A stretch of DNA of 64,000 bases from Acutalibacter sp. 1XD8-33 (GTDB lineage: Bacteria > Bacillota > Clostridia > Oscillospirales > Acutalibacteraceae). Location: contig NZ_RAZF01000005.1 of NCBI RefSeq assembly GCF_003612555.1, positions 62,001 to 126,000 of the forward strand. Reading direction: 5' to 3'. Under the pieces are notes generated by a model. The model saw nothing but the letters and a program-made list of their open reading frames with translations. It searched no databases and was not told the DNA's origin. The first letter of the stretch is position 1; each line of letters opens with the position of its first letter. Made by a program: the position numbers and the translations under genes. This document shows positions 45,350 through 53,717 of the stretch, piece after piece.

Positions 45350-46705
45350 TTATCTTTTTCTGTACAGGCCCGCCGCTTTTGAGATAGCGCCCGCCACGTT
45401 GGTGTTCAGCAGCCTGCGATTCACCGTCTCGGCAATGTCCCCGTGGCGGTTATAGAGGTAGTCGCCGGGGCAGGACTTGTTGGCGAACCACCGGTGGACG
45501 GTCATGTTCTGCTTGTCCACCTGGCCGACAAGGCTCTTGTCTCCCTGCCACAGGAGGCGTTCAATGCCGTTGCGCCGGCAGATGTCTGTCACCAGGTCGA
45601 TCAGGGCGGAATAGGCCTGCTGAGATACTGGCCACAGGGGAGCGCCGCCGATGTTGGCCACCTCAATGGTCACCGCCCGGTTGTCATTCTCTGCCGAAGA
45701 GGAGCACCAGGACCGGTTCCATTCGTCCACATACAGGGCGATACGCCCATCGCTGCCAACGCCGTAGTTGCTGCTGGCCTGATAGTTGGGGTCGGCGAAC
45801 TGCTGGCCGCAGCGCTCCACGGTCCAGTCCTCCGCCATGCAGTGGATGGTGATGGTGTCGATTTTGTGGGTCCGCTGGCCCGAATGGTTGGGCGAGAGCT
45901 GGGTGTAACTCACCAGCGGGCTGTTCCGGGGAGTATCCAGGCTTCCGCCAAAGTTCCCGCCGCCGGACGGGCCGTCTCCATCCCCCTGGGGCGGGTCCTC
46001 CGGCATCTCCGGAACGGTAGGCTCATAGTAGTTTTTGATGAACTGGGCCAGCTGAGCCCGGGTGCAGGTGCCTTTGGGAGCCAGGGTGTTCTTTCCTGTG
46101 CCGGACATCACCCCGGCCTGGACCGCCCAATTGACCCCCTCTCTGGCCCAGGAGCTGATAAGAGCCCGGTCGGTGAAAGAGTCCAGGTAAGAGCCGTCCA
46201 GGTCCATGGGCTCTCCCAGAGAGTGCTCCCGGTAGCACTGGAACATCACCGCCGCCTGCTCCCGGATGACGGCGGCGTTAGGGGCAAAGGCCTGGGCCCC
46301 GATGCCGTTGACGATCCCGGCGTTATATGCCCAGATCACGGCCTTTTCCCCCCAGTGCCCGGCAATATCCAGAAAAGGGGAATCCATACCCTCGGTTTCC
46401 GGGGACCCGGCCATATTGTACAGTGCCTGAACCACCTGGGCACGGGTGACGGTGGCGTTGGGTTGGAAGGCCCCGGCGCTCACGCCGTTGAGATAGCCCC
46501 GCTCCACGCAGTACGCAATGGCGGGCCTGCCCCAATGGAACTCTACGTCCGGGAAAGGGGCGGGCTCCAGGGGCTCGGCGGCAGGGGGAAGCTCATCTGC
46601 GGCCAAGGCGCAGGCGGCGCATCCCATGCAGACGGCCGCCGCCAGGCACAGCGCCAGAAAACAGCTGAACAGTTTATAAATTTTGCTTTGCTTCATTGGG
46701 CTCAT
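45350..46705 (-). CDS. SLH-domain N-acetylmuramoyl-L-alanine amidase
   Basis: Exported peptidoglycan hydrolase, 451 residues: signal sequence (about 1-35), three S-layer homology domains (about 50-225) binding secondary wall polymer, acidic linker with PEDPPQGDGDG, and Amidase_2 domain (about 265-400) with TITIHCMA, GYHYxx-like VGSDGRIALYVDE, and Zn ligand His in MTVHRWF and CPGDYL. Start: MSPMKQSK at 46705 or the ATG three codons later (46696). Confidence 0.87.
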   Translation of the reverse strand: MSPMKQSKIYKLFSCFLALCLAAAVCMGCAACALAADELPPAAEPLEPAPFPDVEFHWGRPAIAYCVERGYLNGVSAGAFQPNATVTRAQVVQALYNMAGSPETEGMDSPFLDIAGHWGEKAVIWAYNAGIVNGIGAQAFAPNAAVIREQAAVMFQCYREHSLGEPMDLDGSYLDSFTDRALISSWAREGVNWAVQAGVMSGTGKNTLAPKGTCTRAQLAQFIKNYYEPTVPEMPEDPPQGDGDGPSGGGNFGGSLDTPRNSPLVSYTQLSPNHSGQRTHKIDTITIHCMAEDWTVERCGQQFADPNYQASSNYGVGSDGRIALYVDEWNRSWCSSSAENDNRAVTIEVANIGGAPLWPVSQQAYSALIDLVTDICRRNGIERLLWQGDKSLVGQVDKQNMTVHRWFANKSCPGDYLYNRHGDIAETVNRRLLNTNVAGAISKAAGLYRKR

Positions 46706-46734
46706 AGAGAAAAATATCCTTTCGATTTTTTTGG

Positions 46735-46912
46735 AGGCCTCCGACGGTTTAGGGGCGCTGAGTCTCGTCTGCCGACTCGGTCAGCGACGGGAAATCGCCA
46801 CCGGCGATTGTCGCCCCCTAAAGATTCCGCAAACTTTTATCCTGGTCAGCCCGGCGGGAAAATTGGCGAAACTTTCTCCTGGCCAGCTGGGCGAGTTTTG
46901 CGGAACAAAACG
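46735..46912. repeat. Mosaic intergenic repeat, 46 kb copy
   Basis: GGCCTCCGACGG, CTCGTCTGCCGACTCGGTCAG, GACGGGAAATCGCCACCGGCG, CCCCCTAAAG, AACTTTTATCCTGGTCAG and GTTTTGCGGAACAAAAC. The order matches 18.25-18.42 and 48.28-48.44 kb. No gene between the amidase and prfB. Confidence 0.8.
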
Positions 46913-46913
46913 G

Positions 46914-46947
46914 AAAGATAAACCGAGTTGTGCGAGTGTTTATCTTT
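46914..46947 (-). terminator. Terminator after prfB
   Basis: AAAGATAAAC (46914-46923) pairs perfectly with GTTTATCTTT (46938-46947), 14-base loop; T-run on either strand. Ends prfB, which stops at 46970. Confidence 0.7.
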
Positions 46948-46969
46948 TTGTCACTACTGCGAAACCCAG

Positions 46970-48112
46970 CTATATCCTTTCGTCATTGTTCGCGTCGTGT
47001 GCCAGGGCGTTCTGGCTCTTGGCCGTGAGGTACGCATTGATAAAGCCGTCCAGGTCCCCATCCATAACGGCGTTCACGTTTCCCGTCTCATGGCCCGTGC
47101 GGTGGTCCTTCACCATGGTATAGGGCATAAAAACATAGGAGCGGATCTGGCTGCCCCAAGTAATTTCTTTCTGCTCGCCCTTGATATCAGAGATCTTCTC
47201 CAGGTTCTCCCGCTCCTTGATCTCTACCAGCTTAGAGATCAGCATTTTCATGGCCACGTCCCGGTTCTGGTACTGGCTGCGTTCCACCTGGCAGGACACC
47301 ACAATCCCGGTTGGGATATGGATCAGCCGCACGGCGGAGGAGGTCTTGTTCACCTTCTGCCCGCCCGCGCCGGAGGCCCGGTAAACCTCCATCTTGATGT
47401 CGTCCGGGTTGATCTCTACGGAGTTATCCTCCTCGATCTCCGGCATCACCTCCAGGGAGGAAAAGGAGGTATGCCGCCGTCCGGCGGCGTCAAAGGGCGA
47501 CACCCGCACCAGCCGGTGGACCCCGGCCTCGCTCTTCAGATAGCCGTAGGCGTTCTCCCCTTCCACCAGAATAGAGGCGGATTTCAGCCCGGCTTCGTCT
47601 CCGTCCAGATAATCCAGGGTAGTCACCTTAAATCCCCGGCGCTCGGCCCAGCGGTTGTACATGCGGAAGAGCATCTCCGCCCAGTCCTGGGCCTCGGTGC
47701 CGCCGGAACCCGCATGAAAGGTAAGGATGGCGTTGTGGCCGTCATACTCCCCTGTGAGCAGAGTGGTGAGCTTCATGGCGGCTACCGCCTCCCGAACCCC
47801 GTCGATCTCCCCCTGGATCTCCTCCACAAGGGACAGGTCCTCGGCCTCGTCTCCCAGCTCAATCAGGGCGGCTGCGTCCTCGCATCGGGCGCAGAGCTTC
47901 TGATAGCGCTCGTCCTTGTCCTTGAGGCCGGCCATACGTTGGGTGATTTTCTGGGCCTGTTCCATGTTGTCCCAGAAGCCGGGCTCGGCGGTTTTCAGTT
48001 CCAGCATCTCCACCTCTTCCCGCAGGCGGGGAAGTCCCAGAGCCTCCTTCAGCTCCTCCAGCGCGGACTGCTGTTCTTCCACTTGTCTCTTCAGTTCTTC
48101 AAATTGCAGCAT
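46970..48112 (-). CDS. prfB: Peptide chain release factor 2, without programmed frameshift
   Basis: Reads UAA and UGA. 380 residues in one frame from ATG 48112 (MLQFEELKRQVEEQQ). GGQ motif in GAGGQKVNK, and SPF recognition in RVSPFDAAGRRHTSF. The usual in-frame UGA frameshift site after about 25 codons is absent: the reading frame runs straight through, so autoregulation is lost. Upstream ATG at 48136 is less supported. Downstream of mosaic repeats. Confidence 0.94.
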   Translation of the reverse strand: MLQFEELKRQVEEQQSALEELKEALGLPRLREEVEMLELKTAEPGFWDNMEQAQKITQRMAGLKDKDERYQKLCARCEDAAALIELGDEAEDLSLVEEIQGEIDGVREAVAAMKLTTLLTGEYDGHNAILTFHAGSGGTEAQDWAEMLFRMYNRWAERRGFKVTTLDYLDGDEAGLKSASILVEGENAYGYLKSEAGVHRLVRVSPFDAAGRRHTSFSSLEVMPEIEEDNSVEINPDDIKMEVYRASGAGGQKVNKTSSAVRLIHIPTGIVVSCQVERSQYQNRDVAMKMLISKLVEIKERENLEKISDIKGEQKEITWGSQIRSYVFMPYTMVKDHRTGHETGNVNAVMDGDLDGFINAYLTAKSQNALAHDANNDERI

Positions 48113-48204
48113 GATCCTTCCCTCTTTCCAAAGCACATTCCTTTTTATTATAGCGAATTCTTTCTAAAAAGTAAAGAGCCAGAAAATTCCGGGAATGTCC
48201 AAAA

Positions 48205-48680
48205 CGCGCATTTTTAGGACAATGTTTTGGTGTCTCGCCGACCGGCTCGGTCGGGTCAGAACGTTCCCCACTGGGGAACTTCCCCCTCCGGCGGTTTAGG
48301 GGCTCTGAGTCTCGGCTGGTCTCGTCTGCCGACTCGGTCGGCGACGGGAAATTGCCACTGGCGATTATCGCCCCCTAAAGCCCCCGCAACCTTTGAGAAA
48401 GGTACAACTTCGCTTAACGAAGTCTACGAAACTTTTACCCTGGTTAGCTATGTGAGCCCCAACGAAACACATTACGCGGTCAAGGGGCGGGGAAAATCGC
48501 CAGTGGCGAAGAGTTCATGCCTGCATGAACTCTCGTTCTGACCCGACCGAACCGGCAGATGAGACAGGCCCCTTGTGGGGTTTGGGGGTGAGTGTCTGCC
48601 AGTGGTAGACAAGCTACGAACCGACCGAAGCGGCAACTGAGACCCAACGCCCCAAGGTCTTGCCGGAAGGCCCCCCTACT
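48205..48680. repeat. Mosaic intergenic repeat block, 48 kb copy
   Basis: Carries GGACAATGTTTTGGTGTCTCG (matches 8616), CCCACTGGGG, TCGTCTGCCGACTCGGTCGG, GACGGGAAATTGCCACTGGC, CCTTTGAGAAAGG, ACTTCGCTTAACGAAGT, ACTTTTACCCTGGTTAGC (48427), GAGTTCATGCCTGCATGAACTC, and reversed CCGACCGAA. Longest mosaic copy; no gene in the 738-bp prfB-DUF4097 gap. Confidence 0.85.
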
Positions 48681-48850
48681 ACTTCAAAGAAACCACGTTT
48701 TGGACACTCCCACAATCCCACCCAAAAAAACGCAAAAGAAAACGCGGAAGCCCTTTCCCTAAAGCAAGAAAGCCGGTTCCTCCGCATTTTCATACTAAAA
48801 GCCCTATTTCCTATAGCAAGCAAGTTCCCCGGTTTCCCAATGGTAGGCGC

Positions 48851-49837
48851 TCAATTTATCCTCTCCACCGCCATCTGTCCCGAGGTAGTGCTCATCCGAA
48901 TCTGAGCACCGCCGGAACCATACCGGACTTTCCCCGCGCTGTCCTTCACCAGAGCGAAATCAGAGACAAACTCTCCGGACACGCTGGAATATTCCGCCGT
49001 GAACCCGCCGTTCTCCGGCAGCTCCAGCCGCAGATCCCCGGAAACCGCCTCCATATGGGCCTCTTCCGGGCAATTTGCCGCACTCACGCGCATAGCTCCG
49101 GACACTGTGGAAACGTGCAGCTTCTCCGCTGCGCCCTCATACACACATCCGCCGGAAACCGTGCTGATCTCCAATTCCTGGGTATGGCCGCCCGTAATAT
49201 TCACCGCGCCGCTGGTAGTACCCGCAGTCAGCTTCTCTGTGCCCTGGGTCCTCTCCAGAATCACGTCCCCGGAAACCGTATTCGCCTCCAGGCGGTCCGC
49301 CGTGCATTCTTTTATCGTTACAGTTCCGCTGACGCTGGACACCCCCAGCTTCTCCGCCCCGCAATCCGCCACAGACAGGGAGTCAGACGTGTTCTCCACC
49401 TGGATCCCTTCCATATTCTCCGCCACGTCCCGGGGCAGCAGCACCTCCAGCTCCTTGTTCAGCTGCCCGAACCAGCCCAGGGTGATCCACCGGCGGAACC
49501 ACTTGCCGTCCCACCGCACAGAGAGCTTTCCGGCGCTGAGGCTCACCTCCATCTGGTCCCCTTGGCCCAGCGCCTTGTAGGAGCGTTCGGTAACGTGGAC
49601 CTGCCCGTCCAGGCTGAGGCCCACCGTCACCGGGCCGTCCAGCCATTTCACCTCCAGGCTGCTCATCTCGTCCTCGTCCAGGTTAATGTCCTTGGTATTG
49701 CTGTATGTACGGGGGCCCTTTGCTTCCAGGGGATTGGGCCCCGCGCCACTAAGTCCTGCCGCCAGCACTCCCGTGAGAAGCACCGCAGCGACGCCGCAGG
49801 CTGTAATGGTAAAGATCTGAGATTTTTTCAGTTTCAT
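48851..49837 (-). CDS. DUF4097 family surface beta-strand repeat protein
   Basis: 328 residues: N-terminal membrane anchor (about 8-30) followed by repeating beta-strand arcs with SSVSGTVTI, NTVSGDVILE, TTSGAVNIT and STVSGAMRVS, typical of the DUF4097 (polymer-forming-like) family. Function is unknown; in this cluster it follows a PadR regulator and a permease-prefix protein, a standard three-gene set. Confidence 0.85.
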   Translation of the reverse strand: MKLKKSQIFTITACGVAAVLLTGVLAAGLSGAGPNPLEAKGPRTYSNTKDINLDEDEMSSLEVKWLDGPVTVGLSLDGQVHVTERSYKALGQGDQMEVSLSAGKLSVRWDGKWFRRWITLGWFGQLNKELEVLLPRDVAENMEGIQVENTSDSLSVADCGAEKLGVSSVSGTVTIKECTADRLEANTVSGDVILERTQGTEKLTAGTTSGAVNITGGHTQELEISTVSGGCVYEGAAEKLHVSTVSGAMRVSAANCPEEAHMEAVSGDLRLELPENGGFTAEYSSVSGEFVSDFALVKDSAGKVRYGSGGAQIRMSTTSGQMAVERIN

Positions 49838-49846
49838 CCTGTCCTC

Positions 49847-50530
49847 CTATTTCTGCTGGTCCATCATGGCCTTCAAAAGGGTGTTCACAATCACATCCAC
49901 CGCCGGGGCAATGAGGAATACCACCCAGGTGATGTACCATTTCCCCGTGGCGAAGCTGATGAGGAAGTAGAAGGCCAGCACCAGCGGCCAGAAAGCCCCG
50001 TTGAAGGCTGCCACCCAGTGCTTTTTCCGGGCCTTTTTCCCCTGCCACTGGCGGAAATCCTCCACCACCGTGCCCGGGACGGGCTGGTCCGTCTTGGGGT
50101 GGGTGATCCGGTCGTAGACCAAAAGGCCCGTGGCCGCGGCGATCATCGCGAACATACCCACCACGCCGATACCGTCCAGCCCCAGCTGCTCCATCAGAAT
50201 CACCGGCGTCACGCTGAGGATGTATAGCATCACCGCCAGCACCCGGATCATGGCCCGCTTCTGGTTGGGCTGCTCCTGGGGATAATAGACGGGCTGGGGC
50301 ACCGGGTTCCCCTCTTCGTCGTCCTCCAACTGGACGAAGAGCTCCCGCACGTCTCCCAGGCTCATCACCGTGAGGTTGTAGGCGTCCTCCGGCTCCTTGC
50401 CCTCCCCCACCAGAGCGTAATATTTGTCGATCAGGTTCTGGGTGAGTTCAATCTTCATCTCATAGGCCCGCTGGGTGCGGGGGGCGGTCTCGAAAAGCTG
50501 GTCCATATAGGCGCGAATCTTGTACTCCAT
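49847..50530 (-). CDS. Permease-prefix domain 1 membrane protein
   Basis: 227 residues. N-terminal helical domain (about 1-70) matches the permease-prefix type, then acidic linker, four membrane segments. Usual middle member of PadR-prefix-DUF4097 clusters. Starts 63 bases after PadR ends, nine before DUF4097 starts. Confidence 0.8.
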   Translation of the reverse strand: MEYKIRAYMDQLFETAPRTQRAYEMKIELTQNLIDKYYALVGEGKEPEDAYNLTVMSLGDVRELFVQLEDDEEGNPVPQPVYYPQEQPNQKRAMIRVLAVMLYILSVTPVILMEQLGLDGIGVVGMFAMIAAATGLLVYDRITHPKTDQPVPGTVVEDFRQWQGKKARKKHWVAAFNGAFWPLVLAFYFLISFATGKWYITWVVFLIAPAVDVIVNTLLKAMMDQQK

Positions 50531-50593
50531 CTTGGATTCTCCTTTGGGTTAAGTAAGTTTTGGCCGTTCGTCTTCCATTTGGAACAACTGAAT

Positions 50594-50920
50594 TCAGGGC
50601 GTAATGAGCTTCTGAAGCAAAGCCTGAGACTGCTCCCATTCTGCCAGCATCCGGTCGTACATCTCCAGCCCCGCCTGGGTGATGGAATAATACCGCCGCC
50701 GGGCCCCCGTGTTCTCATCTCCCCAATAGGAGGTGATGCAGCCCATCTGCTCCAGCCGCCGGAAGGCGGTGTAGAGAGTGGCCTCCTTGAGCTCGTACTG
50801 GCCCTCTGTTTTCTCCTGGATGGCCCGGTTGATCTTATAGCCATAGCTGTCTCCCTGGATCAGCTGGGCCAGGATGATGGCGTCGGTATGCCCGCGGATC
50901 ACGTCTGACGCAATGGACAT
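50594..50920 (-). CDS. PadR family transcriptional regulator
   Basis: 108 residues, winged helix (about 1-85) with YGYKINRAI and TLYTAFRRLEQMG, the PadR hallmarks; short C-terminal helix. Represses its own operon in homologues. A consensus promoter lies upstream with TATACGCCTATA across its spacer. Confidence 0.92.
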   Translation of the reverse strand: MSIASDVIRGHTDAIILAQLIQGDSYGYKINRAIQEKTEGQYELKEATLYTAFRRLEQMGCITSYWGDENTGARRRYYSITQAGLEMYDRMLAEWEQSQALLQKLITP

Positions 50921-50943
50921 GATATCCCTCCTTTTCTGTGTTT

Positions 50944-50972
50944 ATTATACGCCTATATACTTCACCTGTCAA
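50944..50972 (-). promoter_or_regulatory. Promoter of PadR operon
   Basis: TTGACA (50972-50967), 17-base spacer, TATAAT (50949-50944), minus strand, perfect consensus. The near-palindrome TATACGCCTATA in the spacer is a plausible PadR operator (inference). Confidence 0.8.
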
Positions 50973-51032
50973 TGTATCTCTCTCAAAAATATCTTACGGA
51001 ATTCTTTCAGCCGCTACCGTCTGAGAGCTGAG

Positions 51033-51707
51033 TCAAAAGTCGATGGCAGAGATGGCGGGATAGTCCTCCATCAGGGCCAAGGTATCCTGAGTAGTAAATT
51101 CTTTAGGAAACACCACGGTCAAGCAGACCTGAATGCCATCGCCGTTTTCCACTTTCAGCTGGGCGGAGACGGTCTGGATACTTCGGGCAGCCAGACCGTC
51201 GGCCAGCTTCTGCTGAACATCCTCTCCCTTTTGGGTATGCAAAATGATCTTTCCGGTGTTGTTGGCGTAGAAGATCCTCAGGTTCCGATGGAACAGACAC
51301 TGGATCACCAGCAGCATGACCGTGCTGCCAATACCCAGGACCCACATTCCCGCCCCAATAGACATGCCGATGCCCAGGGTGGCCCACACGCCCGCCGAGG
51401 TGGTGATGCCGCTGATGTTGCTCTTCCGGTTCAGGATGATTCCCGCCCCCAAAAAACTGATGCCCGTCACTACGCCGGCGGCAATGCGGGAGGCGTCCAC
51501 AGAGACGCTGTCATATTGGATGACATCGAAAAAGCCGTATTTTGAGATCACCACCATCAGGGCGGCGGCCATGGCGATAATTGTATGGGTGCGAACCCCG
51601 GCCAGCTTCATTCTGGACTCCCGCTCATAGCCGATAATCAGGCCGCAAATTCCAGCCACAAGCACCCGTAAAAGGTAATCCCCCTGCTCCAAGAGGAATT
51701 CTTTCAT
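51033..51707 (-). CDS. MgtC/SapB family membrane protein
   Basis: 224 residues with five N-terminal membrane helices (GLIIGYERESRMKLAG, then RTHTIIAMAAAL) and a soluble C-terminal ACT-like domain. MgtC family members affect Mg homeostasis or virulence in other bacteria; physiological role here unknown. Confidence 0.85.
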   Translation of the reverse strand: MKEFLLEQGDYLLRVLVAGICGLIIGYERESRMKLAGVRTHTIIAMAAALMVVISKYGFFDVIQYDSVSVDASRIAAGVVTGISFLGAGIILNRKSNISGITTSAGVWATLGIGMSIGAGMWVLGIGSTVMLLVIQCLFHRNLRIFYANNTGKIILHTQKGEDVQQKLADGLAARSIQTVSAQLKVENGDGIQVCLTVVFPKEFTTQDTLALMEDYPAISAIDF

Positions 51708-51730
51708 GGAAATCGCCCCTTTGAAAAATT

Positions 51731-51865
51731 TTTCTCAATGCATAGTAAACGCACTTGAAAATCGGTATCTACCGATTTTCAAGCTGGGCGGCTGAGGAGG
51801 TCGTGACCTCCCCGCCTGGTTCAAAAGAGGGATCCTACCTCTTTTAAACTGCGTTAACTATAGCA
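51731..51865. repeat. Nested triple palindrome bounded by GTAAACGC/GCGTTAAC
   Basis: Outer arms AGTAAACGCA and TGCGTTAACT enclose three hairpins: CTTGAAAATCGGTATCTACC-type (51750-51780), GGCGGCTGAGGAGGTCGTGACCTCC (51787-51818) and AAAGAGGGATCCTACCTCTTT. Relatives at 24491, 26560, 42434 and 55445. Confidence 0.7.
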
Positions 51866-51924
51866 TATTCCCAGGGAAATGGCAAGGCCGGGGCCACGCA
51901 GTATCACTCTCAAAAACTTATGCC

Positions 51925-51953
51925 TTGCAAAACATTCCGGCCTGATATAGAAT
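51925..51953 (+). promoter_or_regulatory. Promoter of the histidine phosphatase gene
   Basis: TTGCAA (51925-51930), 17-base spacer, TAGAAT (51948-51953), plus strand, 49 bases before the ATG. Confidence 0.65.
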
Positions 51954-52001
51954 AGAAGAAAGCAATGAAAATATTCCAACATAAGGAAAGGTCTGATTCC
52001 T

Positions 52002-52730
52002 ATGAAGCTGCTCATCGTCCGCCACGGCGACCCGGATTACTCCATCGACTCCCTTACGGAAAAAGGCTGGCGGGAGGCGGAATATCTCTCCGAGCGCCTG
52101 GTGAAGATCCCTGCCGCCGCCTACTACTGCTCCCCTCTGGGCCGGGCCAAGGATACCGCCAAAGCCACCCTAGAAAAGTTGGGCCGCACCGCAGAAGAGT
52201 GTCCCTGGCTGCGGGAATTCCAGGGCCTTATCCATCGCCCCGACCGGGAGGAGGAGACCATCTGCTGGGACTGGCTCCCTCAGGACTGGACCAGCGACGA
52301 ACGCTTCTTCGGCCGGGAATCCTGGCTGGAGCAGGAAGCCATGGCCGCCGGGACCGTGGCGGAGCAATACCGCTGGGTCACCACCGGCCTGGATGAGGTC
52401 CTGGCCCGCCACGGCTACCAGCGAGAGGGGAATTTCTACCGGGCTATGGCTCCCCACAATGATACCATCGTGTTTTTCTGCCACTTCGGGGTGGAATGCG
52501 TCCTGCTCAGCCATCTGCTCAACATCTCCCCCATGCAGCTGTGGCACGGAACTGTGGCCCTGCCCACCTCCGTCACCACCCTGACCACCGAAGAACGCCG
52601 CCAGGGCGTGGCCTATTTCCGCATGAGCTCTTTCGGAGACCTGTCCCATCTCTACGCCCACGGCGAGACTCCGGCCTTTGCCGGCCGCTTCTGCGAGTGT
52701 TTCGGAAATCCCGATGAACGCACCGATTGA
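52002..52730 (+). CDS. Histidine phosphatase (phosphoglycerate mutase-like)
   Basis: 242 residues. RHGD at the N terminus (LLIVRHGDPDYS) gives the catalytic His; CHFGVECVL contains the second His. Family includes phosphatases of diverse sugars and nucleotides; substrate unknown. Single gene with its own promoter and a terminator at 52738. Confidence 0.88.
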   Translation: MKLLIVRHGDPDYSIDSLTEKGWREAEYLSERLVKIPAAAYYCSPLGRAKDTAKATLEKLGRTAEECPWLREFQGLIHRPDREEETICWDWLPQDWTSDERFFGRESWLEQEAMAAGTVAEQYRWVTTGLDEVLARHGYQREGNFYRAMAPHNDTIVFFCHFGVECVLLSHLLNISPMQLWHGTVALPTSVTTLTTEERRQGVAYFRMSSFGDLSHLYAHGETPAFAGRFCECFGNPDERTD

Positions 52731-52737
52731 CCCAAAA

Positions 52738-52766
52738 AGGGAAGCAGGCCATCCGCCCGCTTCCCT
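52738..52766. terminator. Bidirectional terminator
   Basis: AGGGAAGC (52738-52745) pairs with GCTTCCCT (52759-52766), extended by GG/CC inner pairs; A-run on left and CTCTCTTTTC on right. Sits between converging histidine phosphatase and HTH genes. Confidence 0.75.
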
Positions 52767-52772
52767 CTCTTT

Positions 52773-53324
52773 TCAACTGATTCCATATTTTCCGGCGAAC
52801 TCCCCCACGACCTCCGCCCAGTGGGGGAACTGGAACCCGGTTCGAATATCCTCCGGGTCCATATACGCCCCGTTCATCATGGCCTGAATTGCCGCCTCGG
52901 CCACCATGCACTCTTTGGCATAGGGGTCCTGGAGAGACTTGTCCAGCTCCATGTTCATGCGCAGGTCCACCCCGCCTACGGCGCCGATATAGAACAGGCT
53001 TTCCTTACCCAACAGCTCTCCTATGCGTTGGAAACACTCGATGCCCTCCCGCATCTGGGCCACCGTCACCCTGCGGGCAAATTCCTCCGGCTTTCTTTCC
53101 ATCGTCTGTCTCTCGCCTCCTAACAAAATATTATCTATACTGGTTTCCAATGCCTGTGCCAACTCTGGCAACAGGCTCACGTCCGGCAGGGTTTCCCCCC
53201 TCTCCCACTTGCTCACCGCCTGGAAGGATATGTGCAGTTTCTCCCCCAGCTGATTTTGTGTCATGCTCTTCATTTTCCGTAAAAGACAGATTTGCCTGCC
53301 TACCTTTCCCGGCTCCACGCTCAT
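52773..53324 (-). CDS. XRE-type HTH regulator with helical C-terminal domain
   Basis: 183 residues. N-terminal HTH (about 5-65: KMKSMTQNQLGEKLHISFQAVSKWERGE), then MERKPEEF...TVAQMREG and a helical region (about 80-180) of unknown ligand. Transcribed towards the histidine phosphatase gene. Confidence 0.87.
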   Translation of the reverse strand: MSVEPGKVGRQICLLRKMKSMTQNQLGEKLHISFQAVSKWERGETLPDVSLLPELAQALETSIDNILLGGERQTMERKPEEFARRVTVAQMREGIECFQRIGELLGKESLFYIGAVGGVDLRMNMELDKSLQDPYAKECMVAEAAIQAMMNGAYMDPEDIRTGFQFPHWAEVVGEFAGKYGIS

Positions 53325-53471
53325 AGGCCTCTTCCTCCAGTTATCATGATTTTCAAAGCACCTTGCATTTCCATAAGTATACTCCCGGCGGAGATCCTCC
53401 GCAATAACGCCTCCGGCGAGTTTTTTCGCGAGAGCTCAACGGGCAGGTGAGTTTCTTTTCCCAAATTTTCC

Positions 53472-53500
53472 TTGCCAGTATCTGGAAAAAGGGCTATAAT
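53472..53500 (+). promoter_or_regulatory. Promoter upstream of the polysaccharide deacetylase gene
   Basis: TTGCCA (53472-53477), 17-base spacer, TATAAT (53495-53500), plus strand; transcription would begin near 53507, giving a leader of about 210 bases. Confidence 0.7.
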
Positions 53501-53526
53501 GATAGAGTCAGCGTAATGAAGTTTAT

Positions 53527-53646
53527 TTGGAGACTCTCTATAGCGCGCCGCCCAGTATGATCATCCGGGTCAACGGCCATCCCCGGACCAAACCCATCTC
53601 CATGGACAGAGTCAAATCCGTTCTGGCCCGGTTGGGAGTTCTATAG
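53527..53646 (+). CDS. Possible small leader ORF
   Basis: TTG at 53527 opens a 39-codon frame (internal ATG at 53557) that ends at 53646: about METLYSAPPSMIIRV... with basic residues and a hydrophobic tail. No ribosome site was found; it lies between the promoter and the deacetylase. Could be a leader peptide, a remnant, or chance. Confidence 0.25.
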   Translation: METLYSAPPSMIIRVNGHPRTKPISMDRVKSVLARLGVL

Positions 53647-53717
53647 TCAAAAAAGCCTCAAGGGAATCCCAAATGAATCTCCCATATGAAATTTTAATGA
53701 TAAGGAAGGAATGTCCT

